Assembly (NCBI GenBank): GCA_011009095.1
Contig: VTPC01000477.1
Span: 16,934 to 80,933 of the forward strand
From: Ignelater luminosus
Taxonomy: Eukaryota > Arthropoda > Insecta > Coleoptera > Elateridae
DNA: 64,000 nt
Direction of reading: 5' to 3'
In this document: piece after piece, positions 11,696 to 23,300 of the stretch
Position numbering within the stretch: position 1 is the first letter of the stretch
Layout of the letters: each line of letters starts with the position of its first letter
Notes under the pieces: generated by a model
What the model was told of the DNA's origin: nothing
The model's database searches: none
The model's input: only the letters and a program-made list of their open reading frames with translations
Translations under genes and position numbers: made by a program

Positions 11696-12264
11696 CACAA
11701 AGAATAATATTGTAATATTGGGACTAAGGATCGAAACAAAAGACAAAGAGGATCTGAAAGTAGAAATGGAAAATTTTATAGAAAAGAATATGGACATAAA
11801 ATTTGAAATTAAGGATGCGATAAGAATGGGAGAGAAAGTATACAAAATCGAACTGGACAACACCAGAGATAAAAAGAAGGTGATAAAAAATAAAAATAAA
11901 CGGACAAATTTCGAAGAAAGGATACCTCTATCTAAGCAAAGAACTAAGAAAAGAGAAACGCAAAATCCAAAATAAATTGAAGCAGATTGTAGAGGATGAG
12001 AGAAAGAGCGGAAAAAAGGTCAAAATAGGATATTGGAAAATTACAATAGAAGGAAAGGAATATAAATGGGATAAAGGATAAAAATACAAGAGCATAAAAG
12101 AGACACATTGACCTCCAAGTCGAAAAACTGAGAAAAACAAAAATGATGACGATTTAGCAAAGAAAAAGGTAATATTAAACAAAGATATGATTACATACAC
12201 AAGCAAAACAATAATTTAAAAAACATGAAACATAATTAAGGATAAGAAATAAAGAAAAATAAGA

Positions 12265-12800
12265 AATTATGAGAATGGAATGTAAGACGTATAAAAGGAA
12301 AAGAGGAAGAAATTGTGGAGGAAATGATAAAACACAAAGTGCAATTACTAGGAATTACAGAAACAAATAGAATGGAAAAGGTATAAGAAGAGTACACAAG
12401 GGATATTGACTGTTCTGGTCTGGAGTAGAAAAAAAAGAAAGAGCAAAAAAAGGAGTAGGAATGATTATACCACCAGATCAGTAAAACGTAATTAAAGAAG
12501 AATATGTAAATGAGAGAATCCTAAAGAAAGAAATAAAACTATTAGATAAAGAAATATGGACAATAATAATAGCTTATGGAGTAAATGAAGATGCAAGGAA
12601 AGAATACAAAGATAATTTCTATAAAGAATTGCAGAAAGTAATTGATGAAGAAGAAGGTAATATGATCATAATGGGAGATTTAAACGCCAGAGGAAACCAA
12701 AATAAAAAAATAGAATAATGCTTGGGAAAAGAAAGAGAAAAAACACAAAACAACAACGGGGAAAGAATAGTAGAAATCACATATAAAAAGAATAGATTGA
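12265..12800 (+). pseudogene. LINE endonuclease remnant
   Basis: The reading shows a WNVRRIKGKEEE start, then LLGITETNRM with the catalytic-type Glu, and downstream MIIMGDLNARG at about 12668-12692, the Gly-Asp-x-Asn-Ala block of the apurinic endonuclease fold. Stops occur near 12388, 12427 and 12483, so it is not translatable. The final His block could not be found with confidence. Confidence 0.65.
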
Positions 12801-13143
12801 TGGACCACAAAAATTAGAAAAGCTGTAAAAGAGAAAACAGATAGTTGGAAAAGATATATAGAAACAAAAAGCCCAAAAGCACAGGAAAAACGGGGAAAAG
12901 TCAAGACAGAAATTACGGAAGCAAAAAAGAAGTCAGGGATAGAATTTGGGGAGAAAATGGACAAAAACTACAGAGGAACCCAATAAGTATTCTACGGTAC
13001 TCTTAAACAACTTAGACAAAGAAAAGGAATATAATATGATTAACATAAAAGATAAAGAAGGACACATAATTACAGAAGAAGAGAACATAATGGACAGATG
13101 GCGGCAACATTTCTAAGAATTAATATATACAGACGTAGATAAA

Positions 13144-14151
13144 ATGAAAGAAAATAATGAAGAAAAGGTGATACAGAATTTAAAAGTCATACAAGAAGAA
13201 GAAATAATAGAGACAATAAGGAAGATGAAATTGAGAAAGGCACCAGGAGAAGACAACATAACACCCGAAATGATAAAATATGGGAAAAAAGGAATAAAAC
13301 AACTAAACAAACTAATGAACGAGATTATACAAGAAATACAAATCCCAAAAGAGTGGAATTCAGGAATAATATTGCAGATTTATAAAAAGGAAAACAAGAA
13401 GGATTGTAATAACTATAGAGGAATTACATTAACAAGCAATCCTGAAAAAATACTAGCGAGCATATTGGAGAGAAGAATCAGAAAAATAATTGAAGAGAGC
13501 ATAGAAGACACTCAATGTAGATTTAGGAAGGGAAGAAGCACACGGGATCTAATATTTGCGATGACAAGCAAGCGAAAAACTCATAAATAAAAACAAAGAA
13601 ATATTTGTTTTAGAGACTTAGAAAAGGCTTTTGATCGTGTAAGAAGGGAAGATATATAGAAAGCTTTAGAAAAAAGAAATATAGACACAAGAACAATAGA
13701 AATAATGAAAGAGATGTATAGGAAGAACACAAACATAGTAAGAACCAATAACGAAAAATCTAAAGAAATTGAAACAAAGAGAGGAGTGAAACAGGGGTGC
13801 ATGCTAAGTCCATTACTGTTCTCGATAGTACTAGACGAAGCCATAAAAGAAGCTAAAAAGGCAACGAAACCACTAAAAATAGAATGCTGGCAAATGCAGC
13901 AGATATATTTGAGTGAAATTATGTTTGCAGATGAAACACCAGAAGATCTACAAAAAAATCTAGAAATATTAGACAAGGAAATTACAAAGATAAATATGAA
14001 GATAAACATCGAAAAAACCAAAACAATGATAATTGCAGGAGAGAAGAAAAGATATGCCATTAAGATACAAGAAAAAACATTAGAACAAGTGAAAAATTAT
14101 AAATATTTGGGAACGCTAATACAAATTAATGAAAAAATAGATCAAGAATAA
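13144..14151 (+). pseudogene. LINE reverse transcriptase remnant
   Basis: Frames 13144-13590 and 13705-14151 carry the fingers and palm of a LINE reverse transcriptase: LRKAPGEDNI, then NNYRGITLTSNPEKILA, then FRKGRSTRDLIFA, then RGVKQGCMLSPLLF. The active-site block reads MFADE at about 13920-13935, where Tyr/Phe-Ala-Asp-Asp is expected, so the second catalytic Asp is lost. Stops between 13588 and 13660 split the ORF. The following thumb-like part ends with YKYLGTLI at about 14098-14121. Confidence 0.82.
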
Positions 14152-14268
14152 ACGAAAAAATGAAAAAACAGCGTTTGTAGGAGAAAAAAAATCCCAAAAA
14201 AGATCAAGACAGGAATAGTGGAAAAAGTGGCAAGACCAACAATAAGGTAAAGTAGTAAGATATGGACA

Positions 14269-14544
14269 ATGACAGAAAAAACTAAATCACGTGTGAATGC
14301 AGTAGATATGAGATTTCTAAGAAGAATAGAAATTAAGACCAAGAAAGAAAACGTAAGAAATGAGATATACTGGCGGAGTTTAAGGATCATGCCAATAAGG
14401 GAAAGAATACAAGAATGTCAGTTAAAATGGTTCCGTCAGATGTGTCGTATGAGTAACGATAGACTAGCTAAAAAAGTGTGTAAGACGCGAGTGACAAGGA
14501 AAAATAAGAGAGGAAGACCAAGAAGAAAATGGAATGAGAAATAA
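14269..14544 (+). pseudogene. LINE ORF2 C-terminal segment
   Basis: An open frame contains VNAVDMRFLRRIEIKTKK, then KWFRQMCRMSNDRLAKKV, then the basic tail RGRPRRKW. This Arg-Gly-Arg-Pro-Arg ending after a Trp-Phe-x-x-Met helix is the usual C-terminus of RTE-like and related insect LINE proteins. It follows the reverse transcriptase after a stop-containing gap and precedes the AAGT tail. Confidence 0.7.
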
Positions 14545-14699
14545 AAAAAGCGGCGAAAAGAGGAATAGAGTGGGAATTAAATACAAGATCCAGGAGAGGA
14601 ATCGATGAAAAGAAATTTGCAAAAAAGTAGAAACTTGACTCCACTCTGGCCTCACATCGAAAGCTAGAAAGACTTAGGATTAAGTAAAGTAAAGTAAGT

Positions 14700-17518
14700 C
14701 CTTGCAATAAGAAAGAATTAAAGATTCGTCAACCCGCTAACTAATACCATAAACAAAAAAAACTAAATAAAAATAACCATCGCTAACCATGCAACCTCAA
14801 AGAGAAGCTACAAAAATACCCTTCAGCGAGAAAAAAGAACTACAAAATCTAGATCAAGCAGACAGAAGAGTTAACTAAAAAAAAGGCGATTACGCAACGA
14901 ACGCAAAACAATCGTTACATGCTTGATTTATTTAACCTATGTAGTTAATGAATTTTCAAAAAAATAGGATAAAATAATTGGTTTAGTTTTGTGCAAAAAC
15001 ACATTCATCCTTGGTTTGTCACATGGCATGTAAATCATATTTCATCCAAGAGTAAGAACAGTAACAACAGTGTGGTTTTCATTTACGGATTTTCTTACTA
15101 ATCAATGTAATTAATTATATGACTTCTAAAATAAAAGTGAGCCTCATTTAATAAAATTTTAAAAGTTTGTCTTCACATTTTAATGATTATTTTTAATACC
15201 ACTACAATATTAAGAAATTTACTTTTATAGAAATATACAACTCAAAAATCGCTTATGATTAATATTTTCAGATCTAATAATAAATTCCAAAAAGAACGAA
15301 TTAAAATCTTCAGCAATTTGCCAAAATGCGGTAACTTTTCCAACTTAATATCCTGTAATTTTGAACTGTTGACATTTCGAATCCACATTCCAAAGAGTTT
15401 TTGCTTAACTTTGGTCAGTGGTATCTACAAATAGGAAATTCCTTTTGTTTGCTTCTATCCGCCTAACTCACCCGCGGCATACAAAACCAACCAATATTGA
15501 AAATTTCAAATTTATCCCGTTTTTTTTGGAAAACTTTATTATTTGAGATAGTAAAAATAAATCCACGCTTTACACTAAAGATTCCTGTTAACTTTTACAC
15601 AATTCTCACTCTTTTGTAAACAGCACTAAAATACAAAGGGCATTGGGCCGTTCCTTGTTTTGTTAGCTTCTAAACAGTAAATCCGAGCTAAATTCAATTA
15701 AAAAGCGCTTTCCTGCGTTTATAGTTGTTTGATTACCTTAGTTTGGCTGGTGCAAAGCACCGAACGCAGAGATTTTATTAAACAAAGCGCAGGAATCGTT
15801 TGTAGTAAAACTTTCGCAGCTTTTTAACAAGTTGGGCGTTATTTCCAAAGTTATTTTCATTAACATATATGATTTATTATTATTGGCATTCGTAAATGAG
15901 CTTTCCATTGCGAATTCAATAATAATTTGCATATTAGAATTAATTGCAACAATTTAATTTACTTATTCAATAGTCTACTAAACAAATGAAACAGCAATCA
16001 AGGTTTCTATTGAAAATTAATTCCCTGGTATTAAATTCTCATATGTTTGCTATGTTGATTTTCGGTTATTATTGTTATTTTTTGTTGTACGAAAAACATT
16101 TTTTATTTTATTTGAAATATTGCTGTGTCATTTATCAAAGGAAATTTGAATAACTTTTCGAGATTTACAAATGTTGGTTTACGGTATGGATTTTGTGCTA
16201 CTTTCGAATTCCTTTTTTGTGGAGCTCAAAAAATGAAATGTAATTTATTGATGACAGTGAATGTTTACGAACTGGAAAAAGGGAAAACCTACCATTAAGT
16301 AATATGTACATTTAAAAGTAAATCCTTGAAATTTCACTACTCATGTTAATGGAGTAGCGTGGAAAAAGAAATTAAAAATGAGGATATAGAATTTATGTAA
16401 ATAGAGGTATATGTATTTTAGACTATTTAAAGTTTATTAAAAGAGCTCTGAAGTCTTTCTCGTTTAGTTACTAAAATAACATTTTTGATTCGAATTTCAG
16501 ACTTGCTTGTTATAAATATGAATAATAAAATCTATTTTTTCTACAACCTTTAAACATTATTATTGGTTTCTTCAAGTAAATTATAGAAAACAAATTGAGA
16601 ATGGAGGGCATTGCCGTATCGCACTTTTAAGAATTTAATTTTTTGTTTCCTCGGCTAAAAATGACATTCTCAAACGTTACAAACAAAACACTGATTTGGC
16701 TCACTCAATACAACAATAACTATTAAATACCCTATGTCAAATTTCACTGTTTCTTTCTCCTATTTGGATTGATTCGGACGGGATTACTCGAGTCTTGACC
16801 TACTTTCAAGATTTTTCAGCCAATAAACAACTGAAAACGAATCGATCAAAATTGGCTAAAATCATATTTTGAATCATCATGTTTTGAGAAGTAGTCAATG
16901 CGTTTTCACGTTTCATTTGGGTGTGGTAAACAAATTCTTAGCAACCACGAAGACCATAAAAGTTTACTGTGACCATCAATGTAGCAATTAGGGACCACCA
17001 AACCATCTACTTATCCAGACTTGGTCAAATATGACCAAGAGATTTTGTTTTCGTTAAGTATTATATGTATGTCTACTATAGATCCAGTAAAACTTTTTAT
17101 CTTTCAAAACTTCGCCGCTAGAGACCACGGCAAAGTAGACAAAGTCCAGTTCTTTTTCGCAATATGTCTACCTATAGAGTATAAATAAGGAGTGTCCATC
17201 TTTGCTAGCAATCTGCATTTTTAATCCACAGTTTCCATCCTTCAGGAATGCAGTAACAATCAAGTACGCGTTGACGTTTTTCATTGTTTTCTTCTTTATC
17301 GCTATTCTTTTTTTTTTTGTTTTTCTTTTGTCCTCTTTGCTTCTTGCATTCTGTTTGTTCTGTCTGCAAGAAATATTTAAATAAGGATGAAATGTGTTAA
17401 GAATCTCAAAAATGCAGCAAAGTACATGCTCAATTTTGACTTGATTTATCATTAAAAGCTGCTAATTATATTCCGAGTATTCGAAGGAGAAAACCGCAGT
17501 GTTAAAGAAAAACAGGAG
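14700..17518. other. No gene identified
   Basis: AT-rich sequence without a recognisable gene, repeat family or RNA. The open frames on the minus strand at 15738-15932 and 17168-17452 are low-complexity and show no motif. Confidence 0.5.
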
Positions 17519-17629
17519 GCAACGGCCATACCACATTGAAAGCACCGTCCGATCACTGAAGTTAAGCAATGTCGGGCGTGGTTAGTACTTGGATGGGTGA
17601 CCGCCTGGGAACACCGCGTGCCGTTGTCC
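17519..17629 (+). rRNA. 5S rRNA-like gene with internal deletion (probable pseudogene or variant)
   Basis: The stretch opens gcaacggccataccac and contains gtccgatcactgaagttaag, tcgggcgtggttagtacttgg and atgggtgaccgcctgggaac, then gtgccgttgt. This is unmistakable 5S rRNA, including the internal box A and box C promoter segments. The 5' and 3' ends can pair as helix I. Against the usual insect 5S of about 120 nt it is about nine bases short. One C is missing near the start, and a block is lost between ttgaa and gtccgatc, in the helix III/loop B area. A T run follows directly. It stands alone, not in a tandem array. It may be a dispersed pseudogene, a transcribed variant or the head of a 5S-derived SINE. 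Confidence 0.9.
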
Positions 17630-17636
17630 TTTTTTT
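17630..17636 (+). terminator. RNA polymerase III T-run terminator
   Basis: Seven consecutive T residues follow the 5S-like sequence directly, as expected for RNA polymerase III termination. Confidence 0.7.
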
Positions 17637-17639
17637 AAA

Positions 17640-19190
17640 ATTATTTCTATTTTGTCCTTTCTTTTTTCTTGGCTCTTTTCCTTCAGATTTCATTCTAATC
17701 AAATTTTTGAACTTAAAATTGCGCGTGGAGGATTGATTGATGCCGCGTACATATAAAGAAGGAAGCGAGTCGCACAATATGTGGATTTGCAATTTTTCCA
17801 CAAAAAAGTCTTTTAGTGTAGCCGATGTAGTCCAATTTAAAAAAATTGCAAGAAGTTCAAAACAATCGCGAGGTTTGAATATGTGTCAGAATATTTTTAA
17901 AAATCGAATTTTTGCCATCTTCAAGCCACAGTAGTTGATCATGATGGAGTTGTTTTGGAAAATCTGTTTTTCGTTAAATATCTTGGACTGTTAACTGCAA
18001 AAAGAAAGGCTTGTACATATAACTGTACCTCGAACAGAACCTTTCTTGTTTAGAATGGTTTAACAGTACCGTATCAGTTTTTACTTAATAGTAAATGGCC
18101 ACTTTTTTAATAATCTAAAAGCTGCTATTAATTTTATTTTGAATCAATCACGACTTTCAATTTGTTCACATAAAGAAAGATATTCTCACCCTTAGAAACT
18201 TTTAAACTGCTGAAATAGAACTAATGGAGCGTATAGACAAATTGATTCCTGTTGAAAACCGGAGATTCACTTTTATTCACCCCAGGGTCACTTGCAACCT
18301 TTTAGATGATTGTTTGATACAATAAAATAAATCAACTTCAAGAAAAGAGGGCTTTCGTGTGGCAGAAATTGAGTAATTTAGAACGATAAGACAATCTCGT
18401 CAACTGCTTTTCTTTTTGTCTATTATTACCTTCTCTTGTTTTACTTTTATTTCTTTATTATCTTTGTAATAAACAACTCGAAAAGACGGTTTATTGCTTT
18501 TTTCCTATCTTGGAGTTCCCGTTGATTAATTTAAAGTAAAAGCTCATTAAAACTTAATTGTGTTTTCAACTCAAATGTCGTATATATAATATTATATAGG
18601 TTTTCCTGCTTTATTGCTAGTTCCCGGAAAGGAGAACAGAAAAATAAATTCGTTACACTTTATTGACGTTTGCTCTGAATGTAATACAAATTTTATGACA
18701 AAGCAAAATGTTTAGCGTTTATTTTATTGCGAGCATGTGAAATGAGCTATAACCTCAAGTTTGGTCAAATTGAGTTTTATGATAAAAGGGGATCATACTA
18801 CGAATATTTTTGTTTCTCATATTTTTATTTTATGTTGGCTGTAAAAGTGCAATATTTTATAGCTCATGAAGAGTGCATTTGTTTTCGACTTTTAGATAAA
18901 ACTTTACGAAATGTAGTACTATAATCTAAAGCCGTGAGTAGTATTAGTAGAATTAAAACTGTACTTGAAATATTATTTTTAAGAAATCTTTAATTTTAAT
19001 TGTTTGTGAGAGAGGAAATCATAACCTGTAACAGCTAGTTATAAAGTCAATAAAGCTATTAAATAGAAACAAGAGATTCGCAAGTAAGCACAGATTTAGG
19101 GTCACAATACAATCGTGTATTAATCCTTCTGCAAACCTGCTCCGCTTTTTAATGACCATTCATTTTATGTCTTCTCCAAATATCTTCAAA
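17640..19190. other. No gene identified
   Basis: AT-rich spacer. An open frame at 17737-17934 on the plus strand has a plausible composition but no motif I can name. Confidence 0.45.
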
Positions 19191-19194
19191 ATCC

Positions 19195-19759
19195 TTTTTT
19201 TAAGGCCGTCCTTCTAAATAACTAGCAATTTAGTAAAATATGCCTTGGAATATCTTGCTCCATATCGCACTCACTTATCGGTCGGTTTTCCTTTATATTA
19301 AACCTTTTTAAATAGAAAGTTGAATGGACCATGCCCTGTCAGCATTTCTATGTATTCCCTGTTAAATCTCAAGTAGTCTAAAGTTACTTTAACACAAAAT
19401 GTTTCGATATCTTTGTCCACATTAAACTCCCTCTAGTGCTCTGTCCATTCCACACAAATTGCTGTTCGTACTGCACTTTTAATTGTCACTGTAGATACCA
19501 GAAAAAACTCTTTCAATACCTTAACCCATTCCAAAATCACTGCATTTTCTCTTTCTTGTATTGTCTTTATTCCGTTATAAATCCAAAATGCTGTTTCATT
19601 ATCGTGTATAAGTTCTTCGACAGCAGTGTGGCCTTTGAATCCACCAATATTGTAAAACATGTTCTCCAAGTGTTGCTCTTTTATGATCAATTGCATTTCC
19701 ATCTTGAGTTTCCGCAACTCCGCTTGATAGATAACCTTCTCCTTCCTAAGTTTTTTCAT
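19195..19759 (-). pseudogene. Decayed ORF ending in a LINE-like Cys/His tail
   Basis: On the minus strand an open frame from 19759 begins with a Lys/Glu-rich coiled-coil-like helix and runs to 19433. It continues in frame past one TAG (about 19430) to LTGHGPFNF near 19340. After a one-base frameshift at about 19307 comes a Cys-x(8-12)-His-x(3-4)-Cys arrangement ending HILLNC and then a stop at about 19227. The Leu-Thr-Gly-His-Gly block followed by a Cys/His cluster is typical of the end of LINE ORF2 proteins of the I, R1 and Jockey group. The N-terminal coiled part is not typical of them, so the assignment is tentative. Confidence 0.45.
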
Positions 19760-19938
19760 CTTTATAAACTGCTACTGCACTCCCCACTCTTAGGCTGCTT
19801 CAAGTCAAGTCAATCGTTAAATTCCCGCCGAAGGCGGGAGGCCGTTTTAAGCTCCTCGTGGAGCTTCTTCAGCCTAATGAGGGGAGGAATTTTGTGGCGT
19901 CAGCGACTTAGAGAACGGTTCGGTTCGCGCTCATCTTC

Positions 19939-20047
<109 letters not shown>

Positions 20048-20205
20048 CCATGACTGCTGGCCGTATGCTTTGCAAATACATGTGTCTGAAAACTTTTCGT
20101 CACAGATAACCATGACTTTCTGAGCTCTCCTCAGCACCTCTCTATAGGTATTTCTAATGTTTTACAAACAGTAATTGCACATCTATAATTATGTAGTTCC
20201 AAATA

Positions 20206-20344
20206 TGATCCGATGATCCGGAATCATCGAGTCATCGGATCATCGGGAGATCGGATCATCGGGTCGCCGGATTTTCGTATCATTGCATCATCCGATCATT
20301 GCATCATCTGATTATCGGACAATCGGATCGTCGAAGTATCGGAC
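20206..20344. repeat. GATC/ATCGG-rich degenerate minisatellite
   Basis: About 140 bases are built from variants of a 10-11 base word such as atcggatcatc and gatgatccg. The left half is rich in catcgg words and the right half partly in their complements, giving many short palindromes (gatc, ccgg, atcggat). No coding function is apparent. Confidence 0.75.
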
Positions 20345-23300
20345 AACACTAATCCGTTTTCTGCGTATGCCTGAGCAAGAAAGCCGTCCGCTGTTAAGCG
20401 CTCCAGAAGACCATCTATTATTAGACACCAAAGATGCTGTGAAAGACAGTTGCCGCGATGTCTACATGGCAGTCTCCTAGAGCAGATTTAACGCTTCTTA
20501 CTTCTAGTGCAGACTTCACCAAGCTAACCAATATGGATATCACACCCATAAATATTTACACAATATCAAATGGATTTAGATACTTTTGCCAATCTTCTCT
20601 AAAACATCTTATTGAAGCATTTGATCTCAAAAATCTAACCGACTTTAAAATTCAGGGCACTGGAGTAATTTTATTTCCAGCACCAGCTTCAGAATTTCAA
20701 TTTTAAAAGTTTCAGGACATGCACTATTGAGGACCTAGTGTACTTTCTTTGTCAAGCTGTCGCTCATTGCACACGCACTTGAAACAGCCGTGATTGAATT
20801 TTTTGTTCATGTATTCCATTATATTCCTTAGTTTTGCACACATACATTTACTGGAGTAGGAGTGGGTGGCACTAGATGAAGATCCCAAAAAATCTGGAGC
20901 ATTCTTTTACAGCTAAATACATGCGTGAAATGGCATTTCATTTATCCATTCTTTAAAAAAATAATCAAACAAAGTAGTTTCAAGATTTATTGCCATATTC
21001 AATACCACCCACTTTCCATAAGATGTTGTTCCAACTCCACACCAGCAAAAGGTCTTTCTGATTCGTTTAGGTCAATACCAGACTACTGCATTTGAAAAAA
21101 ATAACAAAGTGATGACACTTGGTTGTTTTGACAGGCATGTGGTTACAATGCCTGGTACTTACCACAATCGTAAGACCAAAGAGTGTAACGTTTACTTTTT
21201 GCTTCCGTTACATGTGTTATGTTTAATCTGTGCTTTCGGTGTGTTCTTGTATTTTATTAGTAGTTTTTCTCGCTGAAGAGGTTTTTTCGATAGTGATGAG
21301 TTCACACTAAAAGGTTGATTTAACTTTTTTTGTAATTTTTCTATATTTCTGAAATCAAATAAGGTTGACGAACTTTTCTATTTTTATACATTTTAGCAAA
21401 TGGGACGCAGGGTATAATTATTTCCAACATCGCGTTTATTTTTCTCATTGTAAGATGATAGAATTTAAACAACTGTTCGCGAGCGAATTTTTGTTGGGTT
21501 GTATTTAATCTAAGGAACTGATTAGTAAATTTAGATGGGGCTACGTCATCAGAGTAGGGTTATAGTTTTTAATTAAAATTTTCTTCGTGGTGAACCTGTC
21601 GGACCTTATCTCATTGCTCTAAGAAGAGAAGGTTGTTTGTGTATGCGAAGCCCTGCAGATTGAGGTAAGTTGTACTTTCTTTGATTACATCAACAGTAGT
21701 TCTGATGAGGGTCTTCTCTTCGTCTTTTAGCTTCTTGGTAACGGGTCAAAGACGATTGCTGTCAATTAATTCTCGGAAGTTTGGAGAAATCAAGTAGTTC
21801 TTGGCTTCAGGCGCTTGGTCTTTAGGGTAATAGCATTACAGAAGAATTATTGTTGAACGGTCCAGGAAGTAAAAGATCCGCCGTCAAAAAAATCTACCAT
21901 TTCGATCTCTGCTTCCGGAGTGGTCTTAAATAGAATTTAATTTCAATTCATTCACGGACTTGAAAAGCCATCTGCTTAATTCCACATATGGGCACAACTT
22001 ACCATGCTGAGAAAATTATCTAAATTTATTTAAATCAATTGAATTTTTATCGATCAGACACGCAAATACAGTTTTCCTATTGTTAATTACTTTGATTCAC
22101 TATTATTGATTGTTAACAAAGAATTTGTTGCTGACTCTTATTATTTTGTATTACCTGTACTTGGAACGCGAATTTAGAAGGGGGCTTCCGTACTTACGTT
22201 TTTTTTTCAGGTGAATCTACTTCTGCATACCGATCTGCATCTCAGCGAGAATCTCGGAGTAAGTTTCTTGACTTCTCAGTTCTTGATTTCAGATCTTTCT
22301 CTAAAATCTTGTGATCAAAAAAAATAAAGAAATCTTAGTTTTTTCTGTAGCTTTGATTTTTCAATTTTTTTGTTATTTAATTAGTATTCTGTATGTTATC
22401 ATTTGAATGAGTGTAGTAAAGGATTAGAAAATAAATAAATCAATTTGTCAGTATCCTTTGTTTATAGCTCTAGTGAACTATTTATGTAGAGTAGAAGTAG
22501 CTCAGAAAATTGAATTTGTGCAACCTAAATGATGAAATTGCAAGAGGCTAGTTTAGAGGTAGGCAAACTTGGGTTTCAGAGCCGAATTGGTGGATGTATC
22601 AACAAAACTTTTTAACAATAATAAAAACTTTTGACATAATCACTAAGAGATCGTTTTTAACTATGAAGAAAAGAAAGCAAAAGAACGTTTTAGTCCGAAG
22701 AGGGTAAAGTTGGTCGTCAGAGGCAAATTGACATATTTATCAATTATCAAACATTTTTTAGCAAATTTAGTTATGACACCAATTTGGCCCCAGGTAGCCA
22801 AATTCATTTGAGATATTTGAAGGTCTTAATTATATATTTACGTAATTATGAGATTGTTCAGATTCGATTGTTTTCCGTTTGACAAATTCTAATTTAATGG
22901 TAAGAGTAACATCAAGCTAACACCTACAAAATAACTAGGAGATAAAACTTTAGGTCTCATTCTTTTATCAACACTATTAAAATTAAATTTATATAGGGAC
23001 GAGAAATTTTTATTCAAATCCGCAAAAGCAACTGTTTGATAAGGCTGCGAAATGACTTCTCCTAACTTAGATGTGGTTACGTTTAATAGGTCTTTGTGAA
23101 GAAACGTTTTTGATGAGATCGACGACAAAAGTGTGGAGTGTGGAGCTTGTTGTGTTTCAAAAAGCTTAAATTATTTATAAATTCTGGATACTTGTAATAG
23201 GTGAAATTTTTTGTTGGCTGTTATTTATGAGTCGAGAGAAATTAAAAACATACATTTCATGGAGCATCTTGAAGTCTATTAGTCCCAAGTTTTTTTTTTT

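Larger units (their letters stand above)
11700..14699 (+). mobile_element. RTE-like non-LTR retrotransposon (LINE), defective
   Basis: Plus-strand order: a basic, coiled N-terminal segment (about 11715-11975, with VILGLRIETKDKEDL-like start), an apurinic-type endonuclease remnant (about 12265-12800), reverse transcriptase (13144-14151) and a C-terminal helical segment (14269-14544). The 3' end is a short tandem AAGT/AAAGT tail at about 14680-14699 instead of poly(A), as many RTE-like elements have. Stops and frameshifts occur in all parts. Coding bias is very A-rich on the sense strand. Clade assignment rests on motif style only and could also be a related LINE clade. Confidence 0.82.

Noticed and set aside
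12619-12964. Hydrophobic minus-strand ORFs suggesting membrane proteins
   Set aside because: They are antisense to the A-rich LINE, whose complement is T-rich and automatically reads as Phe/Leu/Ser-rich sequence.
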